From positions 496,001 through 560,000 of the forward strand of contig CANXME010002590.1 in the NCBI GenBank assembly GCA_948144175.1: a stretch of DNA of 64,000 bases, read 5' to 3'. The notes under the pieces are model-generated. The model was not told where the DNA came from and ran no database searches. It saw only the letters and a list, made by a program, of their open reading frames with translations. The position numbers were made by a program, and so were the translations under genes. The DNA comes from Closterium sp. NIES-65 (lineage: Eukaryota; Streptophyta; Zygnematophyceae; Desmidiales; Closteriaceae). Positions 1 through 10,472 of the stretch are shown in pieces; positions within the stretch are counted from its first letter, which is position 1; each line of letters starts with the position of its first letter.

Positions 1-1330
1 TCGTGCGTTGCAGAGTTCGAACGGCATCACCAAGTATTCGTAGGAGCCGTATCTGTTAAGGAACGCCATCTTTGTGGATCGAGTTGTCCGCCCTCTTGAT
101 ATGTTAGTAACCTGACTGTAGGTCCAGCTTCGAAAAGACTGTTGCACCACTCAGTTGGTCTAGTAGGTTGTCTATGCGCGGTATGGGGTATTTGTTTTTT
201 ACTGTCTGTTCGTTCAGTGGGCGGTAGTCGATGCACATCCGTAAACTGCCGTCTGGTTTTGGAGTGAAGAGAACTGGTGCACTGTAGGGAGAGGTGGATG
301 GGCGGATCAGTTGTTTGTCCAGTAGATACTCTATCTGCTTCTTCATCTCTGTCAGTTCAGTCGGACTCAGTCGGTATGGTGCACGTGAGACAGGTTTCGC
401 ACCTGGTTCCTCCACGATCTCGTGATTGTGGGTGCGTGCTGGAGGTACGGCTGTAGGTAGGTCGTCGGGCATTATATTCTTGTACTGCTGCAAGACCTCT
501 TTTACTGCTGCAGGTAGTTCTGCGTTCGGCTTCTCCTCCTCTACTACTGCCATAACCAGTGCAAGATATCCTGTGTTACTCTCGTTCACCGTTTGTTCAA
601 ACCGTGCCAGTGTCGTTTCAGGAACGTCCCCTGTGTCCGTGCAGCTTCGTAGTGCTATCCGTTTCCCGTTGTTGTAGATGCACACCTTCCTGATGACCCA
701 ATCGATCTCGGGGTTGAACCGCTTCAAGAAATCTCGCCCCAAGATGAAATCTAACCCCTTGATGTTTGTGATCGGCAACGTCGGCTTCCACCTTAGCGCC
801 CCTATGTGCAGCTGCAGTGATGCTTCGCCGTGGATGGGAAGTTTCGTACCGCCCACCATCGTTGCCAAGAACTTGGTCTCCTCGGAAGGTTCCCCAATTT
901 TCTCCAACTTCCCGCGGTCACACACTGAGCGGGATGCACCGCTATCCACCAGTGCCTGGAGGCATCGTCCTTTGCATAACACCTCGAGGAGTAGTGGTGC
1001 TTGCTGCGCTGAGTAGCCACAGAGGTTCTCATTAATAGGATCATAGGGCACATCAAAATGAATACCATCCCTATTTCCTATACTTGACTTCGCAATTTTC
1101 TCTTCCAACTTCACCTAGGGGTAGGAGGATTTTTCCGAGGCTTGTACAACTTCTCAGGAGCCTGGAATTTTCCTCTAAGCCTTGGCAGCTGTATAGGCTT
1201 CACCTGTGGGCAACGGGGAGCCTTAACACTGTGATGCGGGGAGAGAATATAAACTCCACGGAACACACAACCCTTTTCTACGCTCCGTAGTACTTTGCCC
1301 CACTTCTCAAGTACCTGAATGATTTCTAAA
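1..1330 (-). pseudogene. G1 pol fragment: aspartic protease and N-terminal reverse transcriptase
   Basis: Open frame at 104-1114 (336 codons) plus flanking homologous sequence. The retropepsin motif DSGAS is at residues 57-61, followed by the ILGRDFL block typical of Ty3/Gypsy proteases. The RT start follows ([15 protein letters not shown], then a CIDYRPLN block). The frame ends at a TAA (104-106) where G2 has Trp in its GYWQIK block; homology continues in frame to the window edge. Collinear with G2 pol and closely similar. Such a protein would process Gag-Pol and copy the element RNA, but this copy is dead. Upstream homology stops at about 1330-1350, where C1 is inserted. Confidence 0.92.
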
Positions 1331-1350
1331 GGCTTCTTCTTGGCCTCTAA

Positions 1351-1482
1351 TGTGAGAATTGAAACGAGAATGAATGAACTATAAATGAATTGGGTACAAG
1401 TACTAACCCTGATTGGGTTGTACCCCTTGTGGGCTACCCCACTATAGCCTACACAATATGCATGAGCTATAATGTTCTGACA
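1351..1482 (-). repeat. C1 3' LTR
   Basis: 132 bp, TG...CA ends in element orientation. Preceded in the element by a purine-rich tract (cctatgggggtg) that fits a polypurine tract. Target duplication TCTAA at 1346-1350. Confidence 0.94.
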
Positions 1483-1694
1483 CACCCCCATAGGCAAAGT
1501 GGGGGAGAACAAGGGGTCACAAGACCAGTCAAGCAAAGCAAAGCAAAGCAAGCTCAGGGTGGATCACAAAGTCACCACACATTCCGAGCACAAGATCAAG
1601 GCCACAAGGCCAGTTCACATGTGGGAGTACATATATATAAAAGGCTAGACAAGCAAGAGGAGGTGTATATATATATGTAACACTACAAGCAAGG

Positions 1695-3209
1695 TCAAGA
1701 GGTGAGGAAGTGAGGCAAGGTAGGCACAAGGCCCAGCTGAGTACAGAAGCGCTGATGGTCACAAGGCGCAAGCGCCTTGGTGAAGATATCAGCAGTGTTG
1801 GCCTCAGAGGCCACGTACGCAAGACGCTTCTGACCACGCTGCTGCAGCTCACGAGCAAGAAAGTAGCGGAGAGCAATGTGCTTCGTTCTGTGCTCCAGTC
1901 GCTGCTCCTGACACAAGGCCAGCATGGCCTTGTTGTCTACGTACAAAACTGGAGGAGAATGAGGCGGCTCTCCGAGGTCAGTCAGCAGGTAGGTGAGCCA
2001 GCGAAGCTCCTGTGCAGCCATGGCACCTGCGTAGATCTCAGCCTCACAATTGGAGCCGAGAACAGAAGACAAGCAAGTAGCCCGCCACGAAACAGAGCCG
2101 GAACCAAGGCTGAAGGTGTAGCATTGTGACAACCGCTGCGTAGCCTGGTCGTCAGCCCAAGAAGCGTCTGCGTGCCCAGTAAGGACCACTGGACTCTGCC
2201 CTCCAAGCACAAGCCCCATGCCCGACGTACTACACAAGTAGCGCAACACCCTCTTCGCTGCAGCCATGTGCTCCGGTCTGTGTCTCCCAGGAGCAACATA
2301 GCGTGCGAGAATGCTAAGAGGGTATGCAAGGTCAGGTCGTGTGCAGGTCATCAGGTACATGAGGCAGCCAACAAGCGCTGGGTACGGGCCACTCGACTCT
2401 ACGGACTCATCCAAAGGCAGAGCTGAGAGCGAGTGGCGAGTAGGCAGAGGAGTGGCCTGAGGCGAGGAGTACGTGAAGCCCAAGCGCTGAAGGACCTGCT
2501 GCACCATGTGTGACTGAGTCAAGGTAATGGTGCACCGTGCTCTGTCCCGAGTGATCTGCAAGCCAAGGTAGCTGCGCAGTTCACCCAGGTCTGTGCACGT
2601 GTGTCTCTTCTGCTGTTCGGACTTCACGTGGGCGAGTCCAGCAGTGTCAGCTATGGCAAAGACCAAGTCGTCGACGTACACGAGGATGTAGAATGGCGGC
2701 AAAGAAGTGTCAGTGCGCAGAAACAGCGACAGGTCGACAGTAGAGGGAGCAAACCCAAGAGCCACAAGTGTAGTCCTCAGTGTGTTGTGCCACTCACGCG
2801 GTGCCTGGCGGAGACCAAAGACTGGCCGCCGGAGGCTCCACTGGGTGCCAGGAGGAAAAGACCCAATGAAACCAGGTGGGAGACGCAGCCAGATCTCCTC
2901 GTGCAAGCTGCCCTGCAAGAAAGCAGTGCTGAAGTCAACAGAGTGTAGCTCGTAGTCACGGTGAGCAGCTATGTGCAGCAGTACCCAAAGAGTGGTCATC
3001 TTCGGAGTGGGAGAGAAGGTCTGAAAGTAGTCAACTCCATGCCGCTGACTGAAGCCACGAGCCACGTAACGCGCCTTGAAGACAGGCGGAGAACCCGGCG
3101 GTCGCTTCACCCTGAAAATCCACATGCCATTGACGATGTTCGCCTCAGGAGGGGTAACAGCGTCAACGTAGGTGCCTGTGGACTTCCAGAAAGCCATCTC
3201 TGCGTCCAT
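1695..3209 (-). CDS. C1 reverse transcriptase-RNase H segment of Copia pol
   Basis: 504-codon open segment, C-terminal part of the polyprotein. It begins at MDAEMAFWKSTGTY, the conserved start of Copia RT. RT blocks include FKARYVARGFSQ, the VDFSTAFLQG motif A near residue 91 and the catalytic YVDD at 178-181. RNase H acidic residues are visible in GHADASWADD (D348), CEAEIYA (E389/E391), YVDNKA (D425) and TADIFTKAL (D474). The protein would copy element RNA to cDNA and remove the RNA template inside virus-like particles. It is cut off from the upstream frame by a TGA where sister copies have Trp, so it is not a free gene. Length matches the same segment in C7 exactly. Confidence 0.93.
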   Translation of the reverse strand: MDAEMAFWKSTGTYVDAVTPPEANIVNGMWIFRVKRPPGSPPVFKARYVARGFSQRHGVDYFQTFSPTPKMTTLWVLLHIAAHRDYELHSVDFSTAFLQGSLHEEIWLRLPPGFIGSFPPGTQWSLRRPVFGLRQAPREWHNTLRTTLVALGFAPSTVDLSLFLRTDTSLPPFYILVYVDDLVFAIADTAGLAHVKSEQQKRHTCTDLGELRSYLGLQITRDRARCTITLTQSHMVQQVLQRLGFTYSSPQATPLPTRHSLSALPLDESVESSGPYPALVGCLMYLMTCTRPDLAYPLSILARYVAPGRHRPEHMAAAKRVLRYLCSTSGMGLVLGGQSPVVLTGHADASWADDQATQRLSQCYTFSLGSGSVSWRATCLSSVLGSNCEAEIYAGAMAAQELRWLTYLLTDLGEPPHSPPVLYVDNKAMLALCQEQRLEHRTKHIALRYFLARELQQRGQKRLAYVASEANTADIFTKALAPCDHQRFCTQLGLVPTLPHFLTS

Positions 3210-3216
3210 AGCTGCC

Positions 3217-4690
3217 TGTCACTGAGAGGAGTAGGGACCCTCTATCGCCTCCGCGTAAGAGCGCGGAGTCGTGATGTCAAGTGCATCCGGATCTCTCTCA
3301 GGGGTAAGCAGTACGAACACGAGATGAGGTGAAGCCGCGGCCAAGCACTGGAACTCCTCCTGCCTGTCCTCAAGGACGTCTGTGCCAAGGGCACACTCAC
3401 CCCCGATGGACCGAGGAGAGACAGACTCAGACTCAGCAACAAGACTGGCCGCGTAGTCTAGGCGACAGCGAGCAGCAAAGTTGACGAGCTCAGCAACTAG
3501 GGCAGATGCAGCAGTGGACTCAAAGGAAGGGTCAATGACAACAGTAGGAAGGAGACGCGTGACAGTAGGAGTGGCAGCACGAAGAGAGTCCGACTCCGGG
3601 TTGGCAAGACCAGGAAGAGAAGACTCAAGAGGAGAAGGGCGAGGGGCACGCAGAGGAGCACTAGACGGACGCAGAGACATCTGGTGCGTGCCAGGGACAG
3701 GAGGAGGACGCTGACGCGAACCGCGACCACTAGTGCGAGCAGCACGGACAGGCGACGCAGGGCGAGACGCAGGCTCACGACGCTCAGCAAGACCTCCAGT
3801 AGGACCAGTGTAGGGAGACGGAGCAGGCAGTGGGGAGGCCGGCTGTAAGTGTTACTGCGACGGGACAGGCTGTGGACACTCTAAGGGAGGAGGAGGACTA
3901 GTAGAAGACGGGAGACCAAGGACCTGCTGAAGGAGCGGAACGAAGTACAACCGAGGCCGCGCGGCGACTCCAGACACAGCAAGGACAGCACCAGCACCCC
4001 CAATGGCAGCACTAGCACCAGTAGCAACTCTAGCTCCAGTACTCTCAGCAACACCAGTAGTACCCCCAGCAGGACCGCCTTTAGGACCGACAGCAGTAGC
4101 CTCCGCGCCAACACCAGCAGCAGCTCCAGCTCCAGAAGTACCCGCAGGTCCAGCAGCTCCAGTACTCCCAGTACGAGCACCTCCGGGACCCGTGGCACCA
4201 ACTCCCTCAGCAGCAACAGAACCTCCAGTACCCGCAGCACCTCCAGCTCCAGTAGCTCGCCTCCAGTGCCGGGCAAACCACTCACACAGCTCTTGTAGAG
4301 AGAGTGGCTCCCGGCGAGAAGAAGCACCCGGAGAACCGCCAGGCACAGCACCAGCAGGCCCAGCTCCCTGAGGCTCCGCACCCCCAGGCTCAGTACCTCC
4401 ACGCATAGCACCCCCAGCCTCAGCACCCCCAGGCTCAGCACCCCCAGGCTCAGCACCCCCAGGCGTAGCACCCCCAGACTCAGCACCCCCAGACTCAGCA
4501 CCCCCAGGCTCAGGACCCCCAGTCATAGTTCCGTTAGGCTCAGCACCCCCAGGCGTAGCACCCACACGCTCAGCACCCCCAGAGTCAGCACCCCCAGAGT
4601 TAGCACCAGAGTCACCAGTGACCTTGACAGGCTTAACAGCGTCTACCTGGGACACACCTGAAGGGGCAGGACCCTGAGGGGGGAGGGGGT
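3217..4690 (-). pseudogene. C1 integrase-RT hinge, low-complexity
   Basis: Frame joining integrase to RT, shifted from gag and the integrase core. Open pieces are 3852-4655 (267 codons) and 3219-3680 (153 codons), in the same frame. The first is Gly/Ala/Pro/Glu-rich with tandem EPGGA units. It also carries a REPLSLQELCEWFARHW block shared by C5 and C7 and a PRLYFVPLLQQVLG block shared by all copies. The second has a conserved ALVAELVNFAARCRLDYAASL stretch of unknown role. No enzymatic motif is recognised, and it probably acts as a variable linker. The TGA at the downstream end replaces a Trp codon. Confidence 0.8.
4380..4605 (-). repeat. In-frame 15-bp minisatellite (EPGGA)n of C1
   Basis: About fifteen imperfect copies of a 15-bp unit; the plus-strand unit is cacccccaggctcag. 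In the element frame it encodes Gly-Gly-Ala-Glu-Pro. The unit length is a multiple of three, so copy-number change preserves the frame. The same array sits at the same place in C3, C4, C5 and C7. Confidence 0.88.
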
Positions 4691-5401
4691 CTACCGGGGG
4701 GGGACCTGGTACAAGGAAGAGCGGTGGCGGGGGGAGTGACGGAGTGCGGTAGGGGAAGAGGCGGTAGTAGGGGACCGACTCGTCGAACGTGACCTCCTGG
4801 GAGGACAGAACACGGCGAGAGGTGGGGTGGTAGAACTACAACAGTGGCGCGTCAGGGGGGAAACCCAGGAAGACGCAAGGAGCAGCACGAGGGGACAGCT
4901 TGTCCGCAGACAAGTCGCGGACAAACGCCCGAGATCCCCAGACACGGAAGGCAGACGCATCGCCAACCTTCCCCCTCCACAGCAAAGCTGGGGAGGTCTC
5001 CGGCATGGAGACCCTGGGCTGAAGGTTGATCTGATGCGCCGCGTACCGGACCGCAAACGGCCCAGAAAATGGGGGGCAGCCGCATGCATCATGGACGTAC
5101 GAGCGACGTCCATGACCATGCCAATGCGGCGCTCAGCAATCCCATTTTGCTGTGGAGAGTCCGGAAGCGTGAAGGTCTGGCAAATGCCTCGTGCACGATA
5201 GTAGGCTCGCAGAAGGCCGGAGGAGAACTCTCCGCCTCTGTCAGAGTGCAGACGCAACACAGGAAAGTCCGAGCCGAAGTCTCGCCTGAGCTGGAGACAA
5301 GCTGCACAGATCCAGTCGACCAACACCTCAGTGACATCACCCTTGCTGCGCAAGGGGAAGACTGTGGTGTAACGCGAGTAGTCGTCAACCACAAGCAGGA
5401 A
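4691..5401 (-). pseudogene. C1 integrase catalytic core
   Basis: Continues the gag-protease frame after the TAG at 5402-5404, which stands where sister copies have Tyr (RYFLLVVDDYSRY). The second catalytic Asp is in LRLHSDRGGEFSS and the Glu in QQNGIAERRI, giving the D-x35-E spacing. The first Asp (MDVWGP) lies just upstream of the stop. Near 5068 one base is missing relative to C2 and C5, and the frame changes inside the PHFLWPFAVRYAAHQ block. The remaining integrase C-terminus is read in another frame at 4852-5085. Integrase would insert the cDNA and make the 5-bp duplications seen here. Confidence 0.88.
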
Positions 5402-7663
5402 CTAGCGCTCGTGACCTTGTCCACGGACGCGGGCTGGGCCCCACACGTCCATGTGAAGCGTCTGCAGCGCGGCCTCTGTCGGAGGAAACTGGGAGGAGTG
5501 AGGGGTAGCCCGTTGCCGCCCCTCGACACAGGGGACGCAGGTAGGGCCAGGCCCCGGAGGAAGGGGAGGGAGGGACCGAGGAAGACCAGAGACAAGGACA
5601 CGGGAGGCCATGCTTCGGAGACGAAGCAGGGAGGGGTGACAAAGGCGGTGGTGCCAGAGGAGAGTCTCGTGAGACAGGAGGCGACACAAGCAGGGGGCAG
5701 ACTCAGGACCAGACCTGGACGCTGCAGCTAACACCTGACCCGACGCAGCTACTTGACCAGACGTTGGGACTAGAGGAGACGCAGTGGTCAGTGTGTACAG
5801 GCTCGACTCCGGCCGACGTGTAAACGTGGCCAGGTGTGCGCCTTTCTGAGCGTCCGTGCAGTGGGTCACCCGCTGACTCGCAGAAGTGAACAGGTGAACC
5901 TCCGCATCTTGTAGGTCAGCACCACTCACCAAGTTCGTAGAGAACGAGGGGAGGTAAAGACCAGACAGGGTGCCAGAGGGGGCCGCCGGACAAGGGAGGA
6001 CAGTGGAGAAGTGAGCAAGGACAGGACCCCCAGAGGGTTCTGCTAGGGAGACTGCAACTGGCCGACCAAGCGGCGTGAGTGTGGTGCGGTCTCGAAAGAA
6101 GGAGCGAGAAGCCCCCGAGTCAAGTGTGAAGGTGTGGGAGGCCGAAGCCGACGCAGTACGTGAGAGCGGAGACTCACCAGTAACGGAGGAAGCCGACGCA
6201 CGAGCACCTAGAGCAGCAGCCTCGCTAGGACCAAGAGCAGCAGCCTCACCAGCACCTAGAGCAACAGCCTCAATGCCCGGGTCGGGTGGGAAACATCGGT
6301 AATAGTCACCCTCCTCACTAATAGACATAGTATACATAGCAGCAAGAATAGCATCAAAGTCAAGGTCAAAGATAGCTACCCTTGCCTTAGACAGCTCGCC
6401 CCAGCGAGGGATCTCACTGGCCTCAGGGAATTGGTGACGCCAAGCGTCCGTCAGGCGGCCAAAGCAGCGCTGGGTGGGGTGCGCACCCCCACACTGCTCA
6501 CCCGCACGGTCGCCGGTGCGCAGGACGTAGGTGCACGGACCAGTACCCCCACCTCGCTGGCGTGCAGCGTACCCCTCACGGAGCTGCTGAGGGGATAGGG
6601 TCTCCCGACTGCGCTGCTGCTGCTGGCGCTGACCACCACCGGAGCCACTCCTCTGTGAAGAGCCACGACCTCCTCCTCCTCCTCCTCCGCCACCGCCTCC
6701 TCCACCTCCGCCACCTCCACCACCTCCGCTCCCACCGCCACCGCCGCCGCCGCCTCCGCCTCCACTGCCGTCGCCGACACCTCCACCCCCGCCACCACTC
6801 CCACCACCACCCCCACCCCCTCTACTGCCTCCACCGCCACCTCCACTGCCCCCGCTTGCTCCTCCAGCGCCCCTGCCCTCCTTGCCCTTGCCAGAGCGAC
6901 GCTTCCTACTAGGGGTAGATGCCGCACCGACCGACTCCAGACCAACGAGGTCGGCCGCTGCAGCAGTGGCAACAGAGGGCAAAAGAGGGGAGGGGGAACA
7001 CCCCTCAAAGATGGGGGTGCGAGGGTCACCACGAGAGGCTCCTACAGCTACTATGCTCTTTTCTGCTGCTAGGAGAGCCTTATGGAGGAGGTCAACGGTG
7101 AGAGTGGTGGGGCAAACTGAGAGGAAGTGGTCCCTGACTACGCGGAGAGAGTCAGGGAGCCGGGTGACTATGTAGTAGAGGGTGATGTACATGGGGGGGG
7201 GGTTCTTGGCGCAGAACTCAGTAGGAAGCGCAGCGCGGTAGCGAGTGTCACAAGTGCGGAGGTGCGTAATGAGGTCAGCGACTATGGGAAAGGCAGCAAG
7301 GTCAGGGAAGAGGTACGGTAGCATGAGGCGGCTCAGTGCAGCAGTGGCAGGGGAGGAATAGCGTGCAACTACAGCGTCGTACAAGGTCTGAGCACTCTTG
7401 TACTGGCTAAAGTGCGCACGCTCAGAGGTAGGCAGGTGGCGACGCACAGCAAGACGTGCAGCAGCATCGCGTGTGGCCCACTGGGAGCGAACAGTGGCGT
7501 CAGCATCAGCAGCGGGGGCAGGAGAGGCACCAGATGTGAGGTCAAAGAGGGAGAGGCCGTCTGCCCTATCGCACTGTAAGAAAAGCTGCAGGTCATCTAT
7601 CCAGACGTCAAAGTCAATGGCTTGACCCTCAACGTCAAAAGCGAGGACACTAGAGGTAGCCAT
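5402..7663 (-). CDS. C1 gag-protease-integrase N-terminus
   Basis: 753-codon open frame, ATG at 7663. Residues 1 to about 230 are a Copia-type gag (FDVWIDDLQLFLQ, RAHFSQYKSAQTLYDAVVARYS). A long glycine tract follows, then a Cys/His cluster C-x13-C-x3-H-x4-C starting at C377 in place of a classical CX2CX4HX4C knuckle. Protease DSGAS is at 515-519. A gag-pre-integrase zinc-binding region follows (LLWHHRLCHPSL ... CVPCVEG), and the frame stops at TAG right after the first integrase Asp. Gag would form the particle and bind RNA. The start is chosen because every Copia copy here has MAT/MAS(S/P)-VL at this point, after the long leader. Confidence 0.92.
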   Translation of the reverse strand: MATSSVLAFDVEGQAIDFDVWIDDLQLFLQCDRADGLSLFDLTSGASPAPAADADATVRSQWATRDAAARLAVRRHLPTSERAHFSQYKSAQTLYDAVVARYSSPATAALSRLMLPYLFPDLAAFPIVADLITHLRTCDTRYRAALPTEFCAKNPPPMYITLYYIVTRLPDSLRVVRDHFLSVCPTTLTVDLLHKALLAAEKSIVAVGASRGDPRTPIFEGCSPSPLLPSVATAAAADLVGLESVGAASTPSRKRRSGKGKEGRGAGGASGGSGGGGGGSRGGGGGGGSGGGGGGVGDGSGGGGGGGGGGGSGGGGGGGGGGGGGGGGGGGGRGSSQRSGSGGGQRQQQQRSRETLSPQQLREGYAARQRGGGTGPCTYVLRTGDRAGEQCGGAHPTQRCFGRLTDAWRHQFPEASEIPRWGELSKARVAIFDLDFDAILAAMYTMSISEEGDYYRCFPPDPGIEAVALGAGEAAALGPSEAAALGARASASSVTGESPLSRTASASASHTFTLDSGASRSFFRDRTTLTPLGRPVAVSLAEPSGGPVLAHFSTVLPCPAAPSGTLSGLYLPSFSTNLVSGADLQDAEVHLFTSASQRVTHCTDAQKGAHLATFTRRPESSLYTLTTASPLVPTSGQVAASGQVLAAASRSGPESAPCLCRLLSHETLLWHHRLCHPSLLRLRSMASRVLVSGLPRSLPPLPPGPGPTCVPCVEGRQRATPHSSQFPPTEAALQTLHMDVWGPARVRGQGHER

Positions 7664-8823
7664 GACAGCAGTAGACTAGCAGCGCAAACAGTAGGGTGAG
7701 GGCAGTGCTGTGAAAGAGGCGCTGCTCTTACCGGATAGGGCGGCTCGGGCGGCTCGGCTGCAGGGCGGCTCGGCAGCTCGGCTGCTGGGCGGCTCGGCGG
7801 CTCGGCTGCTGGGCGGCTCGGCGGCTCGGTTGCTGGGCGGCTCGGCGGCTCGGGTGCTGGGCAGCTCGGCGGCTCGGCTGCTCGGCGGCTCGGCGGCTCG
7901 GCGGCTCGGCGGCTCGGCGGCTCGGCTGCTGGGCGGCTCGGCTGCTGGGCGGCTCGGCGGCTGGGCGGCTCGGCTGCTGGGCGGCTCGGCTGCTGGGCGG
8001 CTCGGCTGCTGGGCGGCTCGGCTGCTGGGCGGCTTGGCTGCTGGGTGGCTCGGCGGGGCCGCTGAGAGGGCGGCGTCCGGGGCCGCTTGGAGGAGGCGTC
8101 GGGGCCGCTGAGAGGAGGCGGCGGGGCCACAAAGGTAGGTGGTGGGGCCGCAGGTAGGTGGCGGGGCCGCTAGTAGGTGGTGGGGCCGCAGGTAGGTGGC
8201 GGGGCTGCAGGTAGGTGGTGGGGCCGCAGATAGGCGCCGGGGCCGCTCAGGTAGGTGGCGGGACTGTGGGTAGGTGGCGGGGCCGTAGGTAGGTGGCGGG
8301 GCCGCTGGTAGGTGGCAGGGCCGCAGGTAGGTGGCGGGGCCAGTAGGTAGGTGGCGGGGCCGCACAGGTAGGTGGCGGGGCCGCGGGTAGGTGGCAGGAC
8401 CACTGGTAGTTTGCGGGGCCGCAGGTAGGTGGCGCGGCCAACAGGTAGGCGCCGGGGCCGCACAGGTAGGCGTCGGGGCCGCAGGTAGGCGCCGGGGCTG
8501 GTAAGGGCGGCGTTAGGGCCGCAGGGCGACGCGAGGGCCGCTGGGTAGGCCACGAGGCCGCAGTGCGGCGGATCGGGGCCGGGTAAGGGCGGCGCGATGG
8601 CCGCGGGGTAGGCGACGAGGCCGCCGGGCGGCAGGTCGGGGCCAAGAAGGGCGGCACGAGTTCCGCAAGGCATGCGATAGGGCCACTAGGGCGGTGCGAC
8701 GGGGCGAGAAAAAAAGGGGGGAGCGCGACTCGGGCTAGGGCTGAGCGCGCTCCGGGCAGAAAAAAAAATGTCGAAATAGTGGGCCCTAGGAACAGTTCCC
8801 ACGAGGGAACCTGCTCGATACCA
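7664..8823 (-). repeat. C1 GC-rich 5' leader with two minisatellites and primer site
   Basis: Non-coding leader between 5' LTR and gag. 7733-8060 is an array of ggcggctcggc-type units. 8105-8480 is an array of about 19-bp units of the type ggtaggtggcggggccgc. Next to the LTR is the primer site (TGGTATCGAGCAGG in element sense, 8810-8823). A perfect 6-bp hairpin, GTTCCC/GGGAAC, lies directly beyond it (8795-8810), then an A-rich tract on the plus strand. Open frames across it encode only Pro/Ala/Arg repeats and are not called genes. Confidence 0.85.
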
Positions 8824-8948
8824 TGTGAGAATTGAAACGAGAATGAATGAACTATGAATGAATTGGGTACAAGTACTAACCCTGATTGGGTTGTACCCCT
8901 TGTGGCACTATAGCCTACACAATATGCATGAGCTATAATGTTCTGACA
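8824..8948 (-). repeat. C1 5' LTR
   Basis: 125 bp, same as the 3' LTR except for a 7-bp deletion and about one substitution. Target duplication TCTAA follows at 8949-8953. Confidence 0.94.
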
Positions 8949-9345
8949 TCTAAATCTTCCCTGAGTTTTTCAAAGGCTTGAAAACCACGAGAAGCAATAT
9001 TTTTCGTTAGAGTGTCTTTATAGGATACTTTAATCGAATTCTTACTTTCGTGGGTGTTCAGCTGGAGTTTCTCGGTCGGTGCAGAATCTTTTTTCGCGGA
9101 GCCTCCATTCGCGTCGGCGAATTCCCCTAATGCCAGCTGGTCGTGACGTTTTATATTCGCGCCATCATTTTCTCCTTTTTTCACCCGCTTCGAAGTCGCC
9201 ACGTCGTCGCCTTTTCTTGCTTTTCGGATCTTTACGCGATCGCCAGGTCGATCTGCGGCTACTGGCGATTCCCGTTTTTTTACTTCGGAGGTGCTCCACT
9301 GTTACCGCCCTGCATTGCCGCATGTGCCTTTTTCATCTTGTAGCA
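8949..9345 (-). pseudogene. G1 pol N-terminal segment
   Basis: Continuation of G1 beyond the C1 insertion. The frame 8933-9202 (89 codons, about the last five from C1) covers KGENDGANIKRHDQL and [20 protein letters not shown] blocks, also found in G2 at about 12340-12570. This is the low-complexity linker between the gag zinc knuckle and protease. No catalytic residues. The equivalent CAG codon is intact here, whereas G2 has TAG (12461). Confidence 0.8.
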
Positions 9346-10227
9346 CGATAAAATTTGATGCCTTGCTGCGCCGCTAAATTCGCATTTTGTCGGCTGCAGC
9401 TTCGTGTCGTATTTGTCGATGTCCATCGGTTAGGCAAACGTGGGGGTGCCGATCGCTCCGTCCCGGATGTACGGTTCGGCGCGAAACGTCGTGTTTCGGG
9501 TTGACCTCGAGTCAATGTGTCGTATCGCTTGGCAGCACGTACAATGCCGCGGTAACTGTAATCATTTGCTGCGATCACCTGTCGGCGAATCTCCTATTTT
9601 AACCCTTCTATGTACGCCTGCATTTTTTCGCCTTCAGTCAGGTCCGTGATGTGGTTGAACAGTAGCTCCATTTGCTGTGTATACTGTGCTACACTACTGT
9701 ACTGTTTGTGACAGTGTATAAGTTGCTGCGCCTTGTAGGTCGTTTTAATGGTTTCGAAACGTTCGATGAGGTCTGCCCAAAACTGCTGCCAAGCTTTCTC
9801 CCCGCGGGCCACGTCTGTGTAGTATATCCACTCCAATGTTGGTCCACGTAACAGTGTCGCAGCGAGCCGAATCCGTACTGCGTCGTGTTGCGGGGTCGAA
9901 CAGCCAATGGCCTCGAAATAAATTTCGAGGGTCACCACGAATCGTCGAACGTCAGATCCTTTCCCGCTGGGATCGAACGCTTCGAGGAGCCTCGGGCGTG
10001 CTGCTTCGAGGTTCGGCAACAATGGTGCCATCGGTCCGTGAAATGTCGGTGTCGCCACTGCTGCTGGTGTTGTCGCTGCTACGTTTGCTGCTGCTGCGGT
10101 GGCGGCTCCTGGTTGGTGTGTCAGAAGGGCCTCGAGTCGTCGGATCGCCGCCTGCGTCTGCTCCATGTCGGTGCGGAAGGCTTGCGATGTCGCTCGTGGT
10201 CGCGTAATTGTTGCCTTGGCCCTCCAT
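9346..10227 (-). pseudogene. G1 gag
   Basis: Gag of a Ty3/Gypsy element. The longest open piece is 9594-10166 (190 codons) with FDPSGKGSDVRRFVVTLEIY and EKAWQQFWADLIERFETI, the typical retrotransposon gag fold. Relative to G2, one extra T in the N-terminal codons shifts the frame just after the start ATG (10227). A TAG ends the frame at 9594. The zinc knuckle downstream has lost a ligand: the second Cys is Ser, and a Gly is Arg. Non-functional. Confidence 0.87.
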
Positions 10228-10472
10228 GCCTGACATTGTGCGTTCGAAAAAACAGAAACGAGGGGGAGCGAAAAACAAGGAACCGGTTTTACGTACCCGA
10301 AATCGGTGTTTAACAGGCGTCGCCCCAGCGGTTTTTGAAACTCGGATTTAGCGGTCGAAAAACTTTCGTATGTAAACGGTTCTGATTACCAAGTGTGAGG
10401 ATCTAGGATCGAGCTCAGAAAAGAGAATGTGAATTGAATGATCACCTGGGTACAAAACGAGGCTATATATAG

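Larger units (their letters stand above)
1351..8948 (-). mobile_element. Copia element C1, full length, inserted in G1
   Basis: Complete minus-strand Ty1/Copia element of 7598 bp. LTRs of 132 bp (1351-1482) and 125 bp (8824-8948) start TGTCAGAAC and end TTCTCACA. The direct repeat TCTAA flanks both sides (1346-1350 and 8949-8953), and G1 sequence resumes exactly after it. The LTRs differ by about one substitution and one 7-bp deletion, so C1 is among the younger insertions. Order from the right: LTR, primer site, GC-rich leader, gag, protease, integrase, repeat-rich hinge, RT, RNase H, LTR. Frames are interrupted by a TAG at 5402, a 1-nt deletion near 5068, a further frame change and a TGA near 3217. 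Confidence 0.95.

Noticed and set aside
1529-1876. ORFs running through LTR-adjacent 3' non-coding sequence of Copia copies (also 17107-17457, 45859-46143)
   Set aside because: Frame-shifted readings of the RNase H end plus 3' untranslated sequence and polypurine tract.
3881-4501. Long Leu/Val-rich and Ala/Pro-rich open frames opposite or overlapping the hinge repeats (also near 43114-43833, 48147-48878, 60953-61471)
   Set aside because: They are out-of-frame readings of GC-rich minisatellites; a repeat unit of 15 or 30 bp keeps all frames open. No independent motif.
4380-4605. CRISPR-like array
   Set aside because: Short units are contiguous with no unique spacers, and they code in frame within pol.
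7597-8673. Pro/Arg/Ala-repeat ORFs in the C1 leader (and in leaders of C2-C7)
   Set aside because: Pure tandem-repeat translations upstream of gag; not shared in sequence between copies, no domain.
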